26,055 nucleotides of DNA from an uncultured Eubacteriales bacterium (lineage in GTDB: Bacteria > Bacillota > Clostridia > Peptostreptococcales > Anaerovoracaceae). The notes below the pieces were generated by a model, which was given only the letters and a program-made list of their open reading frames with translations, did not search any database and was not told the origin of the DNA. Positions within the stretch are counted from its first letter, which is position 1. Each line of letters opens with the position of its first letter. The position numbers and the translations under genes were made by a program. The stretch is from NCBI GenBank assembly GCA_900551415.1, contig URWB01000016.1, positions 1 to 26,055 of the forward strand, in the 5' to 3' direction. Of this stretch, positions 1 to 7,611 are shown piece after piece.

Positions 1-106
1 GACTTGACACTGCGAGCAAAGCAAGTGTTAGAAACGGCATGTAGGATAGCACCGGAATGTGGCGTTTTCACGGCCGGAGTATGAGATTGTGTTCCACTTT
101 TTCGGA

Positions 107-300
107 AAAGTTTGGAGGAAGAAGGGAGAGAGGACATAATTTGGAAAGGGGAGGAGAGGGGGAGCGTTTCTCATCAAGCGGCAATGGACTTGACGATATT
201 TGAAGGTGTTTGACAGGGATGTCGTTTCTCGTCAAATGTTTGTGGGGTAGGCGAGGGGTGGAAGGTGCTAGGCAAAATAGGCGTTTCTCGTCAGGCGGCG
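107..300. repeat. Degenerate ~59-bp tandem repeat
   Basis: A short motif, GTTTCTCRTCA on the plus strand, recurs at about 166, 224 and 283, so the period is 58-59 bp. The sequence between copies is also partly shared: a GAAGGTG-like block sits about 20 bp before the second and third copies, and a weaker version precedes the first. This is best read as two to three diverged tandem units. The last unit runs directly into the broken 3' end of the HATPase gene. No open frame of note spans positions 1-290, and 59 is not a multiple of three, so it is not a coding repeat. Its function is unknown. Confidence 0.5.
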
Positions 301-482
301 CCCAAAGAGTGAATTATAAGGTTGATTTCGCTTTCGTAGGCGGCGACGGAAGCGCGGCGCAGCTTGTCGGAATCCACTCCGAGCTGACGCAGCGCACGTT
401 TGATCCGTGCGCTGGCTTCGCCTGCGCGTACAAAATCTCCCTTTTGTACAGGGTAGGTTTCGCTGTAAAGCATTCGGCTCAC
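291..482 (-). pseudogene. HATPase / anti-sigma-type ATP-binding protein, 3'-truncated
   Basis: The reading frame contains a GDFVRAGEASARIKRALRQL segment followed by VAAYESEINLIIHS. These match the start of the small Ser/Thr-kinase-like (RsbW/SpoIIAB-fold) ATP-binding proteins found with DRTGG proteins in clostridial hydrogenase clusters. Those proteins are about 140 residues long; here the frame stops about 60 residues in, just after the N-box helix, so the nucleotide-binding half is missing. The stop lies in the ~59-bp repeat, which shows that the repeat region replaced the 3' half. I chose the GTG at 482 because a GGAGG lies 5 bases upstream; ATG at 473 is an alternative. A longer frame opens at a TTG at 515 but has no ribosome binding site. 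It is presumed non-functional. The assignment rests on motif recognition. Confidence 0.6.
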
Positions 483-538
483 GGCTGCCTCCATTAATCC
501 TGTTGCGGATTTCAATAGCTGTTTGTAAAAATACTGGG

Positions 539-655
539 TTATAATGTGTTTTTGCCCGGAAGCCCTAAAGCATAAAGCTTGCCGCAGGCTTCATACAGAG
601 TAAGGGAGGTGCTCATCACTGCTATGTCCAGCTCCCTTGCAAGCTCAAGGGCATC
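539..655 (-). pseudogene. DRTGG-domain protein, C-terminal fragment
   Basis: On the minus strand an open frame ending at a TAA at 539-541 reads ALELARELDIAVMSTSLTLY, then EACGKLYALGL. This resembles the C-terminus of DRTGG-domain proteins, which usually have an ELxIPVLST-type strand followed by a helix containing EACGRLY. Only about 38 residues remain. Upstream the frame runs into era sequence read on the opposite strand, with an ambiguous overlap at 641-655, so the gene has lost its 5' part. The order DRTGG then HATPase, with a short gap, is the usual order in clostridial [FeFe]-hydrogenase-associated operons and supports both identifications. Confidence 0.55.
634..651. repeat. Small inverted repeat at the rearrangement junction
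   Basis: CCCTTG at 634-639 and CAAGGG at 646-651 flank the 6-base palindromic centre CAAGCT-like spacer. It sits exactly where the minus-strand DRTGG fragment meets the plus-strand era fragment. Inverted repeats of this kind can mediate inversion in the genome or strand switching during library amplification. The pairing is seen directly; the role is inferred. Confidence 0.5.
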
Positions 656-787
656 GGCAAGAGCGCGCGTCTGGAGATCGAGGCGCTGCTCGGCACGAAG
701 GTGTATCTTGAGCTTTGGGTCAAGATCAAGGAAAACTGGCGGGATTCCGATTTTGCATTGTCGAATTTCGGGTATAAGGAAATGTAG
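641..787 (+). pseudogene. era: Era GTPase, C-terminal fragment only
   Basis: The frame ending at the TAG at 785-787 reads KLKGIGKSARLEIEALLGTK then VYLELWVKIKENWRDSDFAL, ending FGYKEM. This is the distinctive C-terminal end of the Era KH domain (the GIG..AR..IE.LLG.KVYLELWVKVKE signature), about 48 residues of a roughly 300-residue protein. The KH GxxG region and the whole GTPase domain are missing. Sequence upstream of 641 is not Era-like and instead belongs to the opposite-strand DRTGG gene. The position immediately before recO, 8 bases from its start, is the standard clostridial order era-recO. Era is normally needed for 16S rRNA and 30S maturation, so an intact copy should exist elsewhere, or this junction is an assembly artefact. 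Confidence 0.8.
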
Positions 788-795
788 GTGATTAC

Positions 796-1560
796 ATGCT
801 TACGGATACAGAGGCCATCGTTCTGCGGCAGGTCAAGACCGTCAACGGCAGGCGCATGCTGCTCCTGTTCTCACAGAAATACGGCAAGATCAGCGTTGGC
901 AGCAATCTGACGGAGAGCGGCAAGAATAAGTCCGCGCTGCCGCAGCGACCGTTTAGCTATGGAAGATACGAGCTGTTCAAGGGGCGCGAAAGCTATAATC
1001 TGAACCGCGGGCAGGTCATCAAGAGCTACTACGGCATCGGAGAGGATCTGGACAAATATATGGCGGCCTCTTATGTGCTGGAGCTGACCGAAAAACTCCT
1101 GGCGGACGAACTGCCGCAGCCTGCGCTGTTCCGCCTGCTTTTGGAATTTCTCGACGCGCTCGAAAAACGCGGCCGTAAGCAGGAAACGCTGGTCGAGGCC
1201 TATATCGTCAAGGCCATCGACTTGCTCGGCACCATGCCGCGGCTCGAAGCCTGCAGCGTCTGCGGCAAGGCAGGAGCGAACCGATATTTCAGCGTCGAAG
1301 AGGGCGGCATGATCTGCGCGGACTGCGCGCGGCAGCTGACGCGGAAGACAGACAAAGAAACATTGATTTATGACACGAATTTTGATATAGTAAATATATT
1401 AAAGTATTTCCAAAAAGAATCCTTCCGAGCGTTCCAGGGAATCGCTTTGGAGGATGAAATATTAAAAAAGCTTCATGCCATTCTGAGAAGCTGGCTTGCC
1501 TATCATTTTGGCGTGGAAAAGCTCAAAAGCGAAGTATTTTTGCTATATGGGCAAGATTGA
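796..1560 (+). CDS. recO: DNA repair protein RecO
   Basis: RecO loads RecA onto SSB-coated single-stranded DNA in the RecFOR gap-repair pathway and anneals complementary strands. The 254-residue length is normal for the family. The N-terminus (residues 1-75) has the OB-fold pattern beginning TDTEAIVLRQVKT, with a GKISVGSNL segment near residue 30. A helical domain follows. A zinc knuckle is formed by Cys153/Cys156 and Cys174/Cys177 (CSVCGK and CADC). An AGGTGA ribosome binding site lies 5 bases before the ATG. It follows the era fragment directly and leads a same-strand block, with only 16 bp to the DUF4342 gene. Nothing in the coding sequence looks damaged, so recO itself survived the rearrangement just upstream, although it may have lost its native promoter. 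Confidence 0.93.
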   Translation: MLTDTEAIVLRQVKTVNGRRMLLLFSQKYGKISVGSNLTESGKNKSALPQRPFSYGRYELFKGRESYNLNRGQVIKSYYGIGEDLDKYMAASYVLELTEKLLADELPQPALFRLLLEFLDALEKRGRKQETLVEAYIVKAIDLLGTMPRLEACSVCGKAGANRYFSVEEGGMICADCARQLTRKTDKETLIYDTNFDIVNILKYFQKESFRAFQGIALEDEILKKLHAILRSWLAYHFGVEKLKSEVFLLYGQD

Positions 1561-1576
1561 TTAAGGAGGTATTCAA

Positions 1577-2542
1577 ATGGAAATCACATTGGAAAAAATC
1601 GAACTGGTCAAGGACAGAACCGGCGTATCCTACAAGGAAGCGAAAGAAGCGCTTGAAGCCGCGGACGGCAGCGTCGTTGACGCGATTATCGCCATCGAGG
1701 AAACCGTTGATGTAAAGCCGGGCGCGAAGGCGAACGCTTTCGCGGCGGAGACCGTAGCGAAGATCAAGGATTTCGTCAGAAAGGGGAACATTTCCAAGAT
1801 TACGGTGCAAAAGGGCGATACAACGATCGTCAACGTTCCGGTCAATGTCGGCGTGGTAGGCGCGATTGTGGCGCCTTGGGGCATGATCGCCGCAGCAATC
1901 GCGGCGTTTGGCTTCAGCTGCAAAATTACGCTGACCACCACAGACGGCAAGCATATCGACGTAAGCGGCAAGGCGGAGAACTTTGCCAGCGATATGAAGG
2001 AAAAAGGCTCTGTCGTATTCGACGGTATGATGGCGAAAGGCACCGATGTCGTGAACAACGTCAAGGAAAAAGCGCCGATTGTTGCCAATAATGTCGCCTC
2101 GGAGGTCGCGGGCACCTATGACAAAATCAAGGACGCGGCAGCGGATAAATACAATGAATTCAAGGCAAAAAAAGAAGCGTGCGCGGAGGAAGCGGACGAC
2201 GACGATGAGGAGTGGGAGGAATTCTGCGAAAAGGTAGAAGATTTCTGTGATCACATCAGCGACGCAGCCGGAGATATGGCCGCGACCGCGGCGAAAAAAG
2301 CCGGAGACGCGGCGGAGCAGCTCAGCGAGACGCTGACGGAGGTCGCGGACGAAGCAAGGGAAGCTTCCGACAAGATCAAGGAGAAAAACGGCTTCTGGAG
2401 CATTTTCGCGGGAAAGAAAAAAGAAGAAACCGAAGCGCAAAAAAAGGAAGAGTCCGCGCCGGCGGAAGCTGAGACAAAGACCGAGGACAAAGCGTCTGCG
2501 GACCCTGCGGATACCGCCAAAAGCGACGCTTCGGAAGAATAA
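1577..2542 (+). CDS. DUF4342 protein with UBA-like head and long acidic tail
   Basis: Residues 1-42 resemble a UBA/EF-Ts-type three-helix fold (EKIELVKDRTGVSYKEAKEAL). Residues about 52-125 match DUF4342: a charged lead-in, then VNVPVNVGVVGAIVAPWGM and a hydrophobic AAAIAAFGF stretch, suggesting a membrane-touching or hairpin segment. The remaining ~195 residues are low-complexity, Ala/Glu/Lys-rich and probably helical or coiled-coil, with an acidic run (EEADDDDEEWEE) near residue 205 and a highly charged end. Many DUF4342 proteins are much shorter, so the tail is an extension. A strong AAGGAGG site lies 7 bases before the ATG. The gene lies between recO and glyS and is probably co-transcribed with them. 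Molecular function is unknown; the tail resembles stress- or LEA-like helical repeats only in composition. Confidence 0.75.
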   Translation: MEITLEKIELVKDRTGVSYKEAKEALEAADGSVVDAIIAIEETVDVKPGAKANAFAAETVAKIKDFVRKGNISKITVQKGDTTIVNVPVNVGVVGAIVAPWGMIAAAIAAFGFSCKITLTTTDGKHIDVSGKAENFASDMKEKGSVVFDGMMAKGTDVVNNVKEKAPIVANNVASEVAGTYDKIKDAAADKYNEFKAKKEACAEEADDDDEEWEEFCEKVEDFCDHISDAAGDMAATAAKKAGDAAEQLSETLTEVADEAREASDKIKEKNGFWSIFAGKKKEETEAQKKEESAPAEAETKTEDKASADPADTAKSDASEE

Positions 2543-2585
2543 AAATCAAAAGAATGAACAAAAAGAATAGGTAGGTTTAGAAAAC

Positions 2586-3998
2586 ATGAGCGATGTAAAC
2601 AGAGAAGTTACAATGGAAAAAATCGTTGCCCTCGCGAAGAACAGAGGGTTTGTCTATCCGGGTTCCGAGATTTACGGCGGTCTGGCCAATACATGGGATT
2701 ACGGTCCGCTGGGCGCGGAATTGAAAAAGAACGTCAAGAACGCCTGGTGGAGAAAATTCGTGCAGGAGTCCAAGTACAATGTCGGCCTCGACGCGGCGAT
2801 TCTGATGAACCCGCAGACCTGGGTGGCATCCGGTCACGTGGGCGGATTCTCCGACCCGCTGGTAGACTGCAAGGCGTGCAAGTCCAGATTCCGCGCGGAT
2901 AAGCTGATCGAGGATTTTCACGCGGCAAACGGCATGCCGGAGATCGTCGTGGACGGTTGGAGCAACGAAGAACTCGAAAAATACATCGCTGAGCATAACA
3001 TCCCTTGTCCGGACTGCGGCAAGACCGATTTTACGGGTATCCGCCAGTTCAATCTGATGTTCAAGACGTTTCAGGGCGTAACCGAGGATTCCAAATCCGA
3101 ATTATATCTGCGTCCGGAAACCGCGCAGGGGATCTTCGTCAATTTTAAGAATGTTCAGAGAACTTCCCGCAAGAAGGTTCCGTTCGGCATCGGCCAGATT
3201 GGAAAGTCCTTCCGCAACGAGATCACACCGGGCAACTTCATTTTCCGTGTGCGTGAATTCGAGCAGATGGAGCTGGAATTCTTCTGCGAACCGGGGACGG
3301 ATTTGGAATGGTTTGACTATTGGAGAAGCTTCTGTCACAACTGGCTGCTTTCCTTAGGCATCAAGGACGAAAATCTCCGCCTGCGTGATCACAGTCCGGA
3401 AGAACTCTGCTTCTACTCCAAGGCAACGACAGACTTTGAATTCAAGTTCCCATTCGGTTGGGGTGAGCTTTGGGGTGTCGCGGACCGTACCGATTACGAC
3501 CTGACCCAGCATCAGAACACCTCCGGACAGGACCTGACCTATTTTGACCAGGATAAGAATGAACACTATATCCCTTATGTTATCGAACCGTCGCTGGGCG
3601 TGGAGAGAAGCGTGCTGGCATTCCTGTGCAACGCTTACCACGAGGAAGTTCTGACCGACGCGAACGGCAAAGAGGACGTGCGCGTAGTGATGAAATTCCA
3701 TCCGGCGCTGGCGCCGTTCAAGGCTGCTGTGCTGCCGCTGGCTAAGAAGCTGGCGCCGATCGCGGAGCCGATTCACGAGGAACTTTCCAAGCACTTCATG
3801 GTTGACTACGACGCGGCCGGCTCCATCGGCAAACGGTACAGAAGAGAAGATGAAATCGGAACGCCGTTCTGCATCTGTGTGGACTTTGATACAGAGGTTG
3901 ACGGCTGCGTGACCATTCGTGACAGAGACACGATGGAACAGGTGAGAATTCCGGTCGCGGAGGTGCGTTCCTATATCGAGGAGAGATTGTCATTTTAG
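2586..3998 (+). CDS. glyS: Glycine--tRNA ligase (dimeric type)
   Basis: Class II aminoacyl-tRNA synthetase that charges tRNA-Gly in the cytoplasm. At 470 residues it is the single-chain homodimeric form, not the alpha2beta2 GlyQ/GlyS form. The N-terminus carries the family pattern RGFVYPGSEIYGGLANTWDY (residues 20-39). Class II motif 2 is at about 209-231 (FRNEITPGNFIFRVREFEQM) and motif 3 at 331-347 (YVIEPSLGVERSVLAFL). Two CxxC pairs, Cys95/Cys98 and Cys141/Cys144, form a probable zinc site in the insertion. The C-terminal 120 residues form the anticodon-binding domain. The start follows AGGTAGG with a 10-base gap. Only 43 bp separate it from the upstream gene and no T-box leader is visible there, so it probably relies on read-through from recO or an internal promoter. 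ppdK follows after 18 bp. Confidence 0.95.
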   Translation: MSDVNREVTMEKIVALAKNRGFVYPGSEIYGGLANTWDYGPLGAELKKNVKNAWWRKFVQESKYNVGLDAAILMNPQTWVASGHVGGFSDPLVDCKACKSRFRADKLIEDFHAANGMPEIVVDGWSNEELEKYIAEHNIPCPDCGKTDFTGIRQFNLMFKTFQGVTEDSKSELYLRPETAQGIFVNFKNVQRTSRKKVPFGIGQIGKSFRNEITPGNFIFRVREFEQMELEFFCEPGTDLEWFDYWRSFCHNWLLSLGIKDENLRLRDHSPEELCFYSKATTDFEFKFPFGWGELWGVADRTDYDLTQHQNTSGQDLTYFDQDKNEHYIPYVIEPSLGVERSVLAFLCNAYHEEVLTDANGKEDVRVVMKFHPALAPFKAAVLPLAKKLAPIAEPIHEELSKHFMVDYDAAGSIGKRYRREDEIGTPFCICVDFDTEVDGCVTIRDRDTMEQVRIPVAEVRSYIEERLSF

Positions 3999-4016
3999 TG
4001 ACGGAAGTGGAGGAGT

Positions 4017-6651
4017 ATGAAAAAATACGTCTACTCATTCAATGAAGGCGCGAAGGATATGCGTGAGCTGCTCGGCGGCAAGGGCGCGAATCTTGCGGAA
4101 ATGAGCAGGATCGGGCTGCCCGTTCCGTTTGGCTTTACCGTAACGACGGAGGCGTGCGGCCGCTATTATGAGGAGGATCAGACCATCGCGGAGGATATCT
4201 GCACCGCTATCACAGAAAAAATTCAAGATCTGGAGCATGTCACCGGCAAGACCTTTGGCAGCAAGGAAAATCCGCTGCTTGTTTCTGTGCGCTCGGGCGC
4301 CGCGGTCTCGATGCCCGGTATGATGGATACCATTTTGAATCTGGGACTGAACGATGAGAGCATCGAGGGACTGGCCGCGCTGACCGGAAGCAGAAGGTTC
4401 GCGCTAGACAGCTACCGTCGTTTCATACAAATGTTCGGCGATGTGGTTTTGGGAATTCCCAAGGCAAAATTCGACGCGATCTTTGATGAGCAGAAGAAAA
4501 AAGCCCATGTGATCTATGACGTCGACGAGCGAAGATCTGGAAGCCGTCATTTGCGCGTATCAACAGCTCGTGGAGACAGAGAGCGGCAAAGCTTTCCCAC
4601 AGGATCCGAAGGAACAGCTGCTGGCGGCTATTCAAGCGGTCTTTCGCTCCTGGAATAACGACCGCGCGGTACTCTATCGCAAGCTGAACGATATTCCCTC
4701 CAGCATCGGTACCGCTGTCAACGTACAGTCGATGGTATTCGGCAATATGGGGGAGCATTCCGGTACCGGAGTTGCCTTTACCAGGAATCCGGCAACCGGT
4801 GCCAACGAGATTTACGGCGAATTTTTAGTCAACGCGCAGGGAGAGGATGTCGTTGCCGGCATTCGCACGCCGCAGGGCATTGAAAAGATGGCGGAGGCGT
4901 TTCCTGATGCCTATAAGAGTTTTGTCAAGATCGCGGAACTTCTGGAAAAGCACTATAAAGACATGCAGGACATGGAGTTCACAATCGAGAACAATAAACT
5001 GTATATGCTGCAGACCCGAAGCGGCAAGCGCACCGCGCAGGCAGCAGTGAAAATTGCCGTTGATATGGTGCGCGAGGGAATGATCGACAAAAAAACCGCG
5101 GTCACGCGGATTGAGCCTCAGCAGATCGACCAGCTGCTGCATCCGACCTTTGACCCCGCGGAGCTTGCGGCGGCACAAGTGATTGCCAAAGGGCTCGCAG
5201 CCTCACCGGGTGCGGGCTGCGGCAGACTCTGCTTTACCGCGGAGGAGGCTGCGGCAGCTGCCGCCAAGGGACAGAAGGTACTTTTGGCGCGGGAGGAAAC
5301 CTCACCGGAGGATCTGGCAGGCATGGTCATCGCGGAGGGCATTTTGACTGCCCGCGGCGGCATGACAAGCCATGCGGCGGTGGTTGCGCGCGGTATGGGA
5401 AAATGCTGCGTGGCGGGCTGTTCCTCTATTCGCGTGAATGAAGGCGCGCGGGTATTGACAACCGCTGACGGCAAGGAATACCGAGCGGGAGACTATTTAT
5501 CCATCAACGGCAGTACCGGAGAGGTCTATGAAGGCAGAATCCGAACCAAAACGCCGACACTGTCCGGTGATTTTGAAACCATTATGGAATGGGCGGATGA
5601 ATTACGCGAGCTGAAGATCAGAGCCAATGCCGATAATCCGCGCGACGCGCGGCAGGCCTTGGATTTCGGCGCGGAGGGGATCGGACTTTGCCGTACCGAG
5701 CATATGTTTTTTGACGAAGCGCGCATTCCGGCGATTCGCCGCATGATTCTGGCAGATACGCCGGAGGAGGAGTTGGAGGCGCTGGAGGTCATCCGTCCGC
5801 TGCAGCAGCAGGATTTTAAGGAGATATTCCTCGAGATGGGGGACAGACCGGTGACGATTCGTCTGCTCGACCCGCCGCTGCATGAATTCCTGCCGCAGAC
5901 GCAGGAGGAAATCGCGGAGGTTGCGGCCCTGATGGGCGTCAGCGCAAAAAAAATCGCGGCGAAGGTGACGGAGCTGCATGAGATCAATCCGATGCTCGGA
6001 AACAGAGGCTGCCGCTTAGCGGTCACTTCTCCGGCTATCGCGGTCATGCAGACGGAAGCTATCATCGGTGCCGCGCTGGAGGTAAAAAAGGAAACCGGCG
6101 CGGAGCTAGTGCCGGAGATTATGATCCCGCTCGTGAACAGCGAAGCAGAGCTTAAATATGTAAAGCATATCGTTACGCGGACGGCAGAGGACTGCATCCG
6201 CGAGTCCGGCATCTCGCTGGACTATTTAATCGGAACGATGGTAGAAACTCCGCGAGCGGCTCTCACCGCGGACGAGATCGCCAAAGACGCAGAGTTTTTC
6301 TCCTTCGGCACGAACGACTTAACGCAGATGACCTTCGGTTTGTCGAGAGACGATACCGGCAAGATGATTGAAACCTACATGCAGAAGGATATTTTGGAGG
6401 CGGACCCATTCCGCACTTTGGATACGGTCGGTGTCGGCAAGCTGCTCGAAATGGCAGTGAAGCTGGGCAGGCAGACCAGACCGAAGCTCAAGCTCGGCAT
6501 TTGCGGCGAGCATGGCGGTGATCCCAAGACGATTGCCTTTTGCCACCGGATTGGTCTGCATTATGTATCCTGCTCTCCGTTCCGCGTACCGATCGCAAGA
6601 CTGGCGGCGGCACAGGCAGCGGTCAGAGCCGAGGAAGCGCAGGGCGAATAA
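4017..6651 (+). pseudogene. ppdK: Pyruvate, phosphate dikinase with a frameshift
   Basis: The enzyme interconverts pyruvate, ATP and Pi with PEP, AMP and PPi; in anaerobes it often serves glycolysis or gluconeogenesis. The two frames together span 2635 nt, about 878 codons, the normal length, but one base off a multiple of three. Frame one (from ATG 4017, after GGAGG) covers the ATP-grasp N-terminus (GGKGANLAEM, VSVRSGAAVSMPGMMDTILN). Near 4521-4530 the frame must change for the protein to continue as SEDLEAVICAYQQLVETESG, as if two bases were lost within GACGAGC. Frame two holds the swivelling domain with the phosphorylated His in GGMTSHAAVVARGMGK (joined residue ~452) and the C-terminal PEP/pyruvate barrel with the GICGEHGG cysteine (~829). 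Both halves are otherwise perfect, so the lesion is very recent or a sequencing error. Confidence 0.85.
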
Positions 6652-6652
6652 G

Positions 6653-6749
6653 GCGTGGACGTGCCAAAAGCTGGCGCGGCGCGAATCAGACGCGTGGACG
6701 TGCCAAAAGCGGGTACGGCGCGAATCAGACGCGTGGACGTGCCAAAAAA
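6653..6749 (+). repeat. 39-bp tandem repeat, about 2.5 copies
   Basis: GCGTGGACGTGCCAAAA begins at 6653, 6692 and 6731, giving a 39-bp period. The first two units are nearly identical (they differ only at a few bases around AGCTGGCGCG versus AGCGGGTACG), and the third breaks off after the shared 17 bases. The array starts two bases after the ppdK stop codon and ends about 30 bases before a terminator hairpin, so it lies in the 3' untranslated region. The unit is a multiple of three and could be read as a VDVPKAG-type peptide repeat, but no start with a ribosome binding site supports translation. Confidence 0.85.
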
Positions 6750-6780
6750 CGAAGCCGTAAGGCTGTCAAAACGAAAAATG

Positions 6781-6809
6781 AAAGTGCGCTCCTGTGCGGG
6801 CGCACTTTT
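6781..6809 (+). terminator. Rho-independent terminator after ppdK
   Basis: A perfect 9-bp stem (AAAGTGCGC at 6781-6789 with GCGCACTTT at 6800-6808) encloses a 10-base loop and ends in a short T run. It closes the recO-ppdK block before the next gene at 6842. The T tract is short, so some read-through is likely. Confidence 0.7.
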
Positions 6810-6841
6810 GAAAAGGAATCAAACGAAAAAGGGGACAGAGA

Positions 6842-7318
6842 ATGGAAGCACTTGAGGGAACAACCTTTGGCAGTATACTGATGACATTTTTGATTTCGAT
6901 GGTTCCGGTGCTGGAACTGCGAGCGGCGATTCCGGCAGGTGTAATCGCCGGACTGGACATCAAGATCGCTTTATTGACCGCGGTGATCGGCAATCTGGTG
7001 CCGATTCCGTTCATTATCGTTTTTATCCGCAAAATTTTTAAGTGGATGCAGAGCAAAAGCGAGCGTTTGGCCAAGGTTGTCAAACATTTTGAACAAAAAG
7101 CCGAGAGCAAAAAAGCGCAGGTGCTGCGCTACGAATTTTGGGGGTTGATGATCTTTGTAGCGATACCGCTGCCCGGAACGGGGGCGTGGTCCGGCGCGCT
7201 CGTCGCTGCCATGCTGGATATGCAGCTTAAGCGCGCTTTTCCGGCCATTGCTGCCGGTGTCGCCATCGCCGGCATCATTGTGACCAGCCTGACCTACGGC
7301 GTCAGCGCGCTGGCGTAA
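6842..7318 (+). CDS. COG2426-family small multi-drug export-like membrane protein
   Basis: A 158-residue integral membrane protein of the Pfam Sm_multidrug_ex (COG2426) family. It shows the family signatures PVLELRAAIPAG near residue 20, followed by GNLVPIPFI, and IPLPGTGAWSGALVA near residue 110, plus a polar loop rich in Lys/Glu between them. Four hydrophobic segments are visible: residues about 8-35, 43-65, 98-125 and 133-155. An AGGGGACAGAG ribosome binding site precedes the ATG. It lies behind the ppdK terminator and ahead of its own strong terminator, so it is probably a single-gene unit. The family name implies transport, but no substrate is established and none can be inferred here. 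Confidence 0.85.
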   Translation: MEALEGTTFGSILMTFLISMVPVLELRAAIPAGVIAGLDIKIALLTAVIGNLVPIPFIIVFIRKIFKWMQSKSERLAKVVKHFEQKAESKKAQVLRYEFWGLMIFVAIPLPGTGAWSGALVAAMLDMQLKRAFPAIAAGVAIAGIIVTSLTYGVSALA

Positions 7319-7365
7319 GCGACAGGACTCTCCGCTGCCGAAATTGAAAAACTTTAGAACGTATG

Positions 7366-7402
7366 GGCAAGCCGCGGTAAATCTCTTTATCTGCAGCTTG
7401 CC
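7366..7402 (+). other. Long-loop hairpin in the 3' region
   Basis: GGCAAGC at 7366-7372 pairs with GCTTGCC at 7396-7402 around a 23-base loop, between the membrane-protein stop and the terminator at 7421. It may be part of a structured 3' untranslated region. Seen directly; function unknown. Confidence 0.3.
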
Positions 7403-7420
7403 TATCTTGTCATTATGTCC

Positions 7421-7450
7421 GGAGCAGGTTTGTACCTGCTCCGTTTCTTC
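7421..7450 (+). terminator. Rho-independent terminator
   Basis: A perfect 9-bp stem, GGAGCAGGT (7421-7429) with ACCTGCTCC (7434-7442), has a TTGT loop and is followed by the T-rich tail GTTTCTTCT. It ends the transcript of the COG2426-family gene. Confidence 0.85.
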
Positions 7451-7494
7451 TAAATCTTGATTTGCCGATAACCATGTTCGCGCGTCGATCACGC

Positions 7495-7523
7495 TTGCAA
7501 CTTCTCGCGGAATATAGTATAGT
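7495..7523 (+). promoter_or_regulatory. Sigma-A-type promoter for the Fe-S/GTPase pair
   Basis: TTGCAA at 7495-7500 and TATAGT at 7518-7523 are separated by exactly 17 bases. The start of transcription would be near 7530, leaving a leader of about 80 bases before the ATG at 7612. It lies directly after the preceding terminator, as expected for a new transcription unit. Confidence 0.65.
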
Positions 7524-7611
7524 AATAGTGTTGTCTTTTTGACGAAAGCTATCGCGGGTTTCGCGGCGTATTCCGCGTATCGCGCTGCCTGCGTTTAAGG
7601 AGGAGATAAAG

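Noticed and set aside
107..300. CRISPR array reading of the ~59-bp repeats
   Set aside because: Copies are too few and imperfect, the conserved core is only about 11 bases, spacers partly resemble each other, and no cas gene is near.
579..791. 70-codon plus-strand frame rich in Ser/Arg
   Set aside because: It overlaps the era 3' end in another frame and has shadow-type composition; the era frame reads as a known protein.
1523..2440. 305-codon minus-strand frame opposite the DUF4342 gene
   Set aside because: Phe/Arg-rich antisense shadow; the plus strand has a clear family match and a strong ribosome binding site.
2543..2585. Possible T-box or other leader before glycyl-tRNA synthetase
   Set aside because: Only 43 bases separate the genes, too short for a T-box, and no specifier or antiterminator sequence is present.
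4516..4530. Programmed frameshift in ppdK
   Set aside because: No slippery heptamer, downstream pseudoknot or upstream Shine-Dalgarno-like stimulator is apparent, and recoding of this enzyme is not known to me.
6655..6855. Short frame reading through the 39-bp repeat (VDVPKAG-type units)
   Set aside because: No ribosome binding site, and it runs through a terminator into the next gene; better seen as an untranslated repeat.
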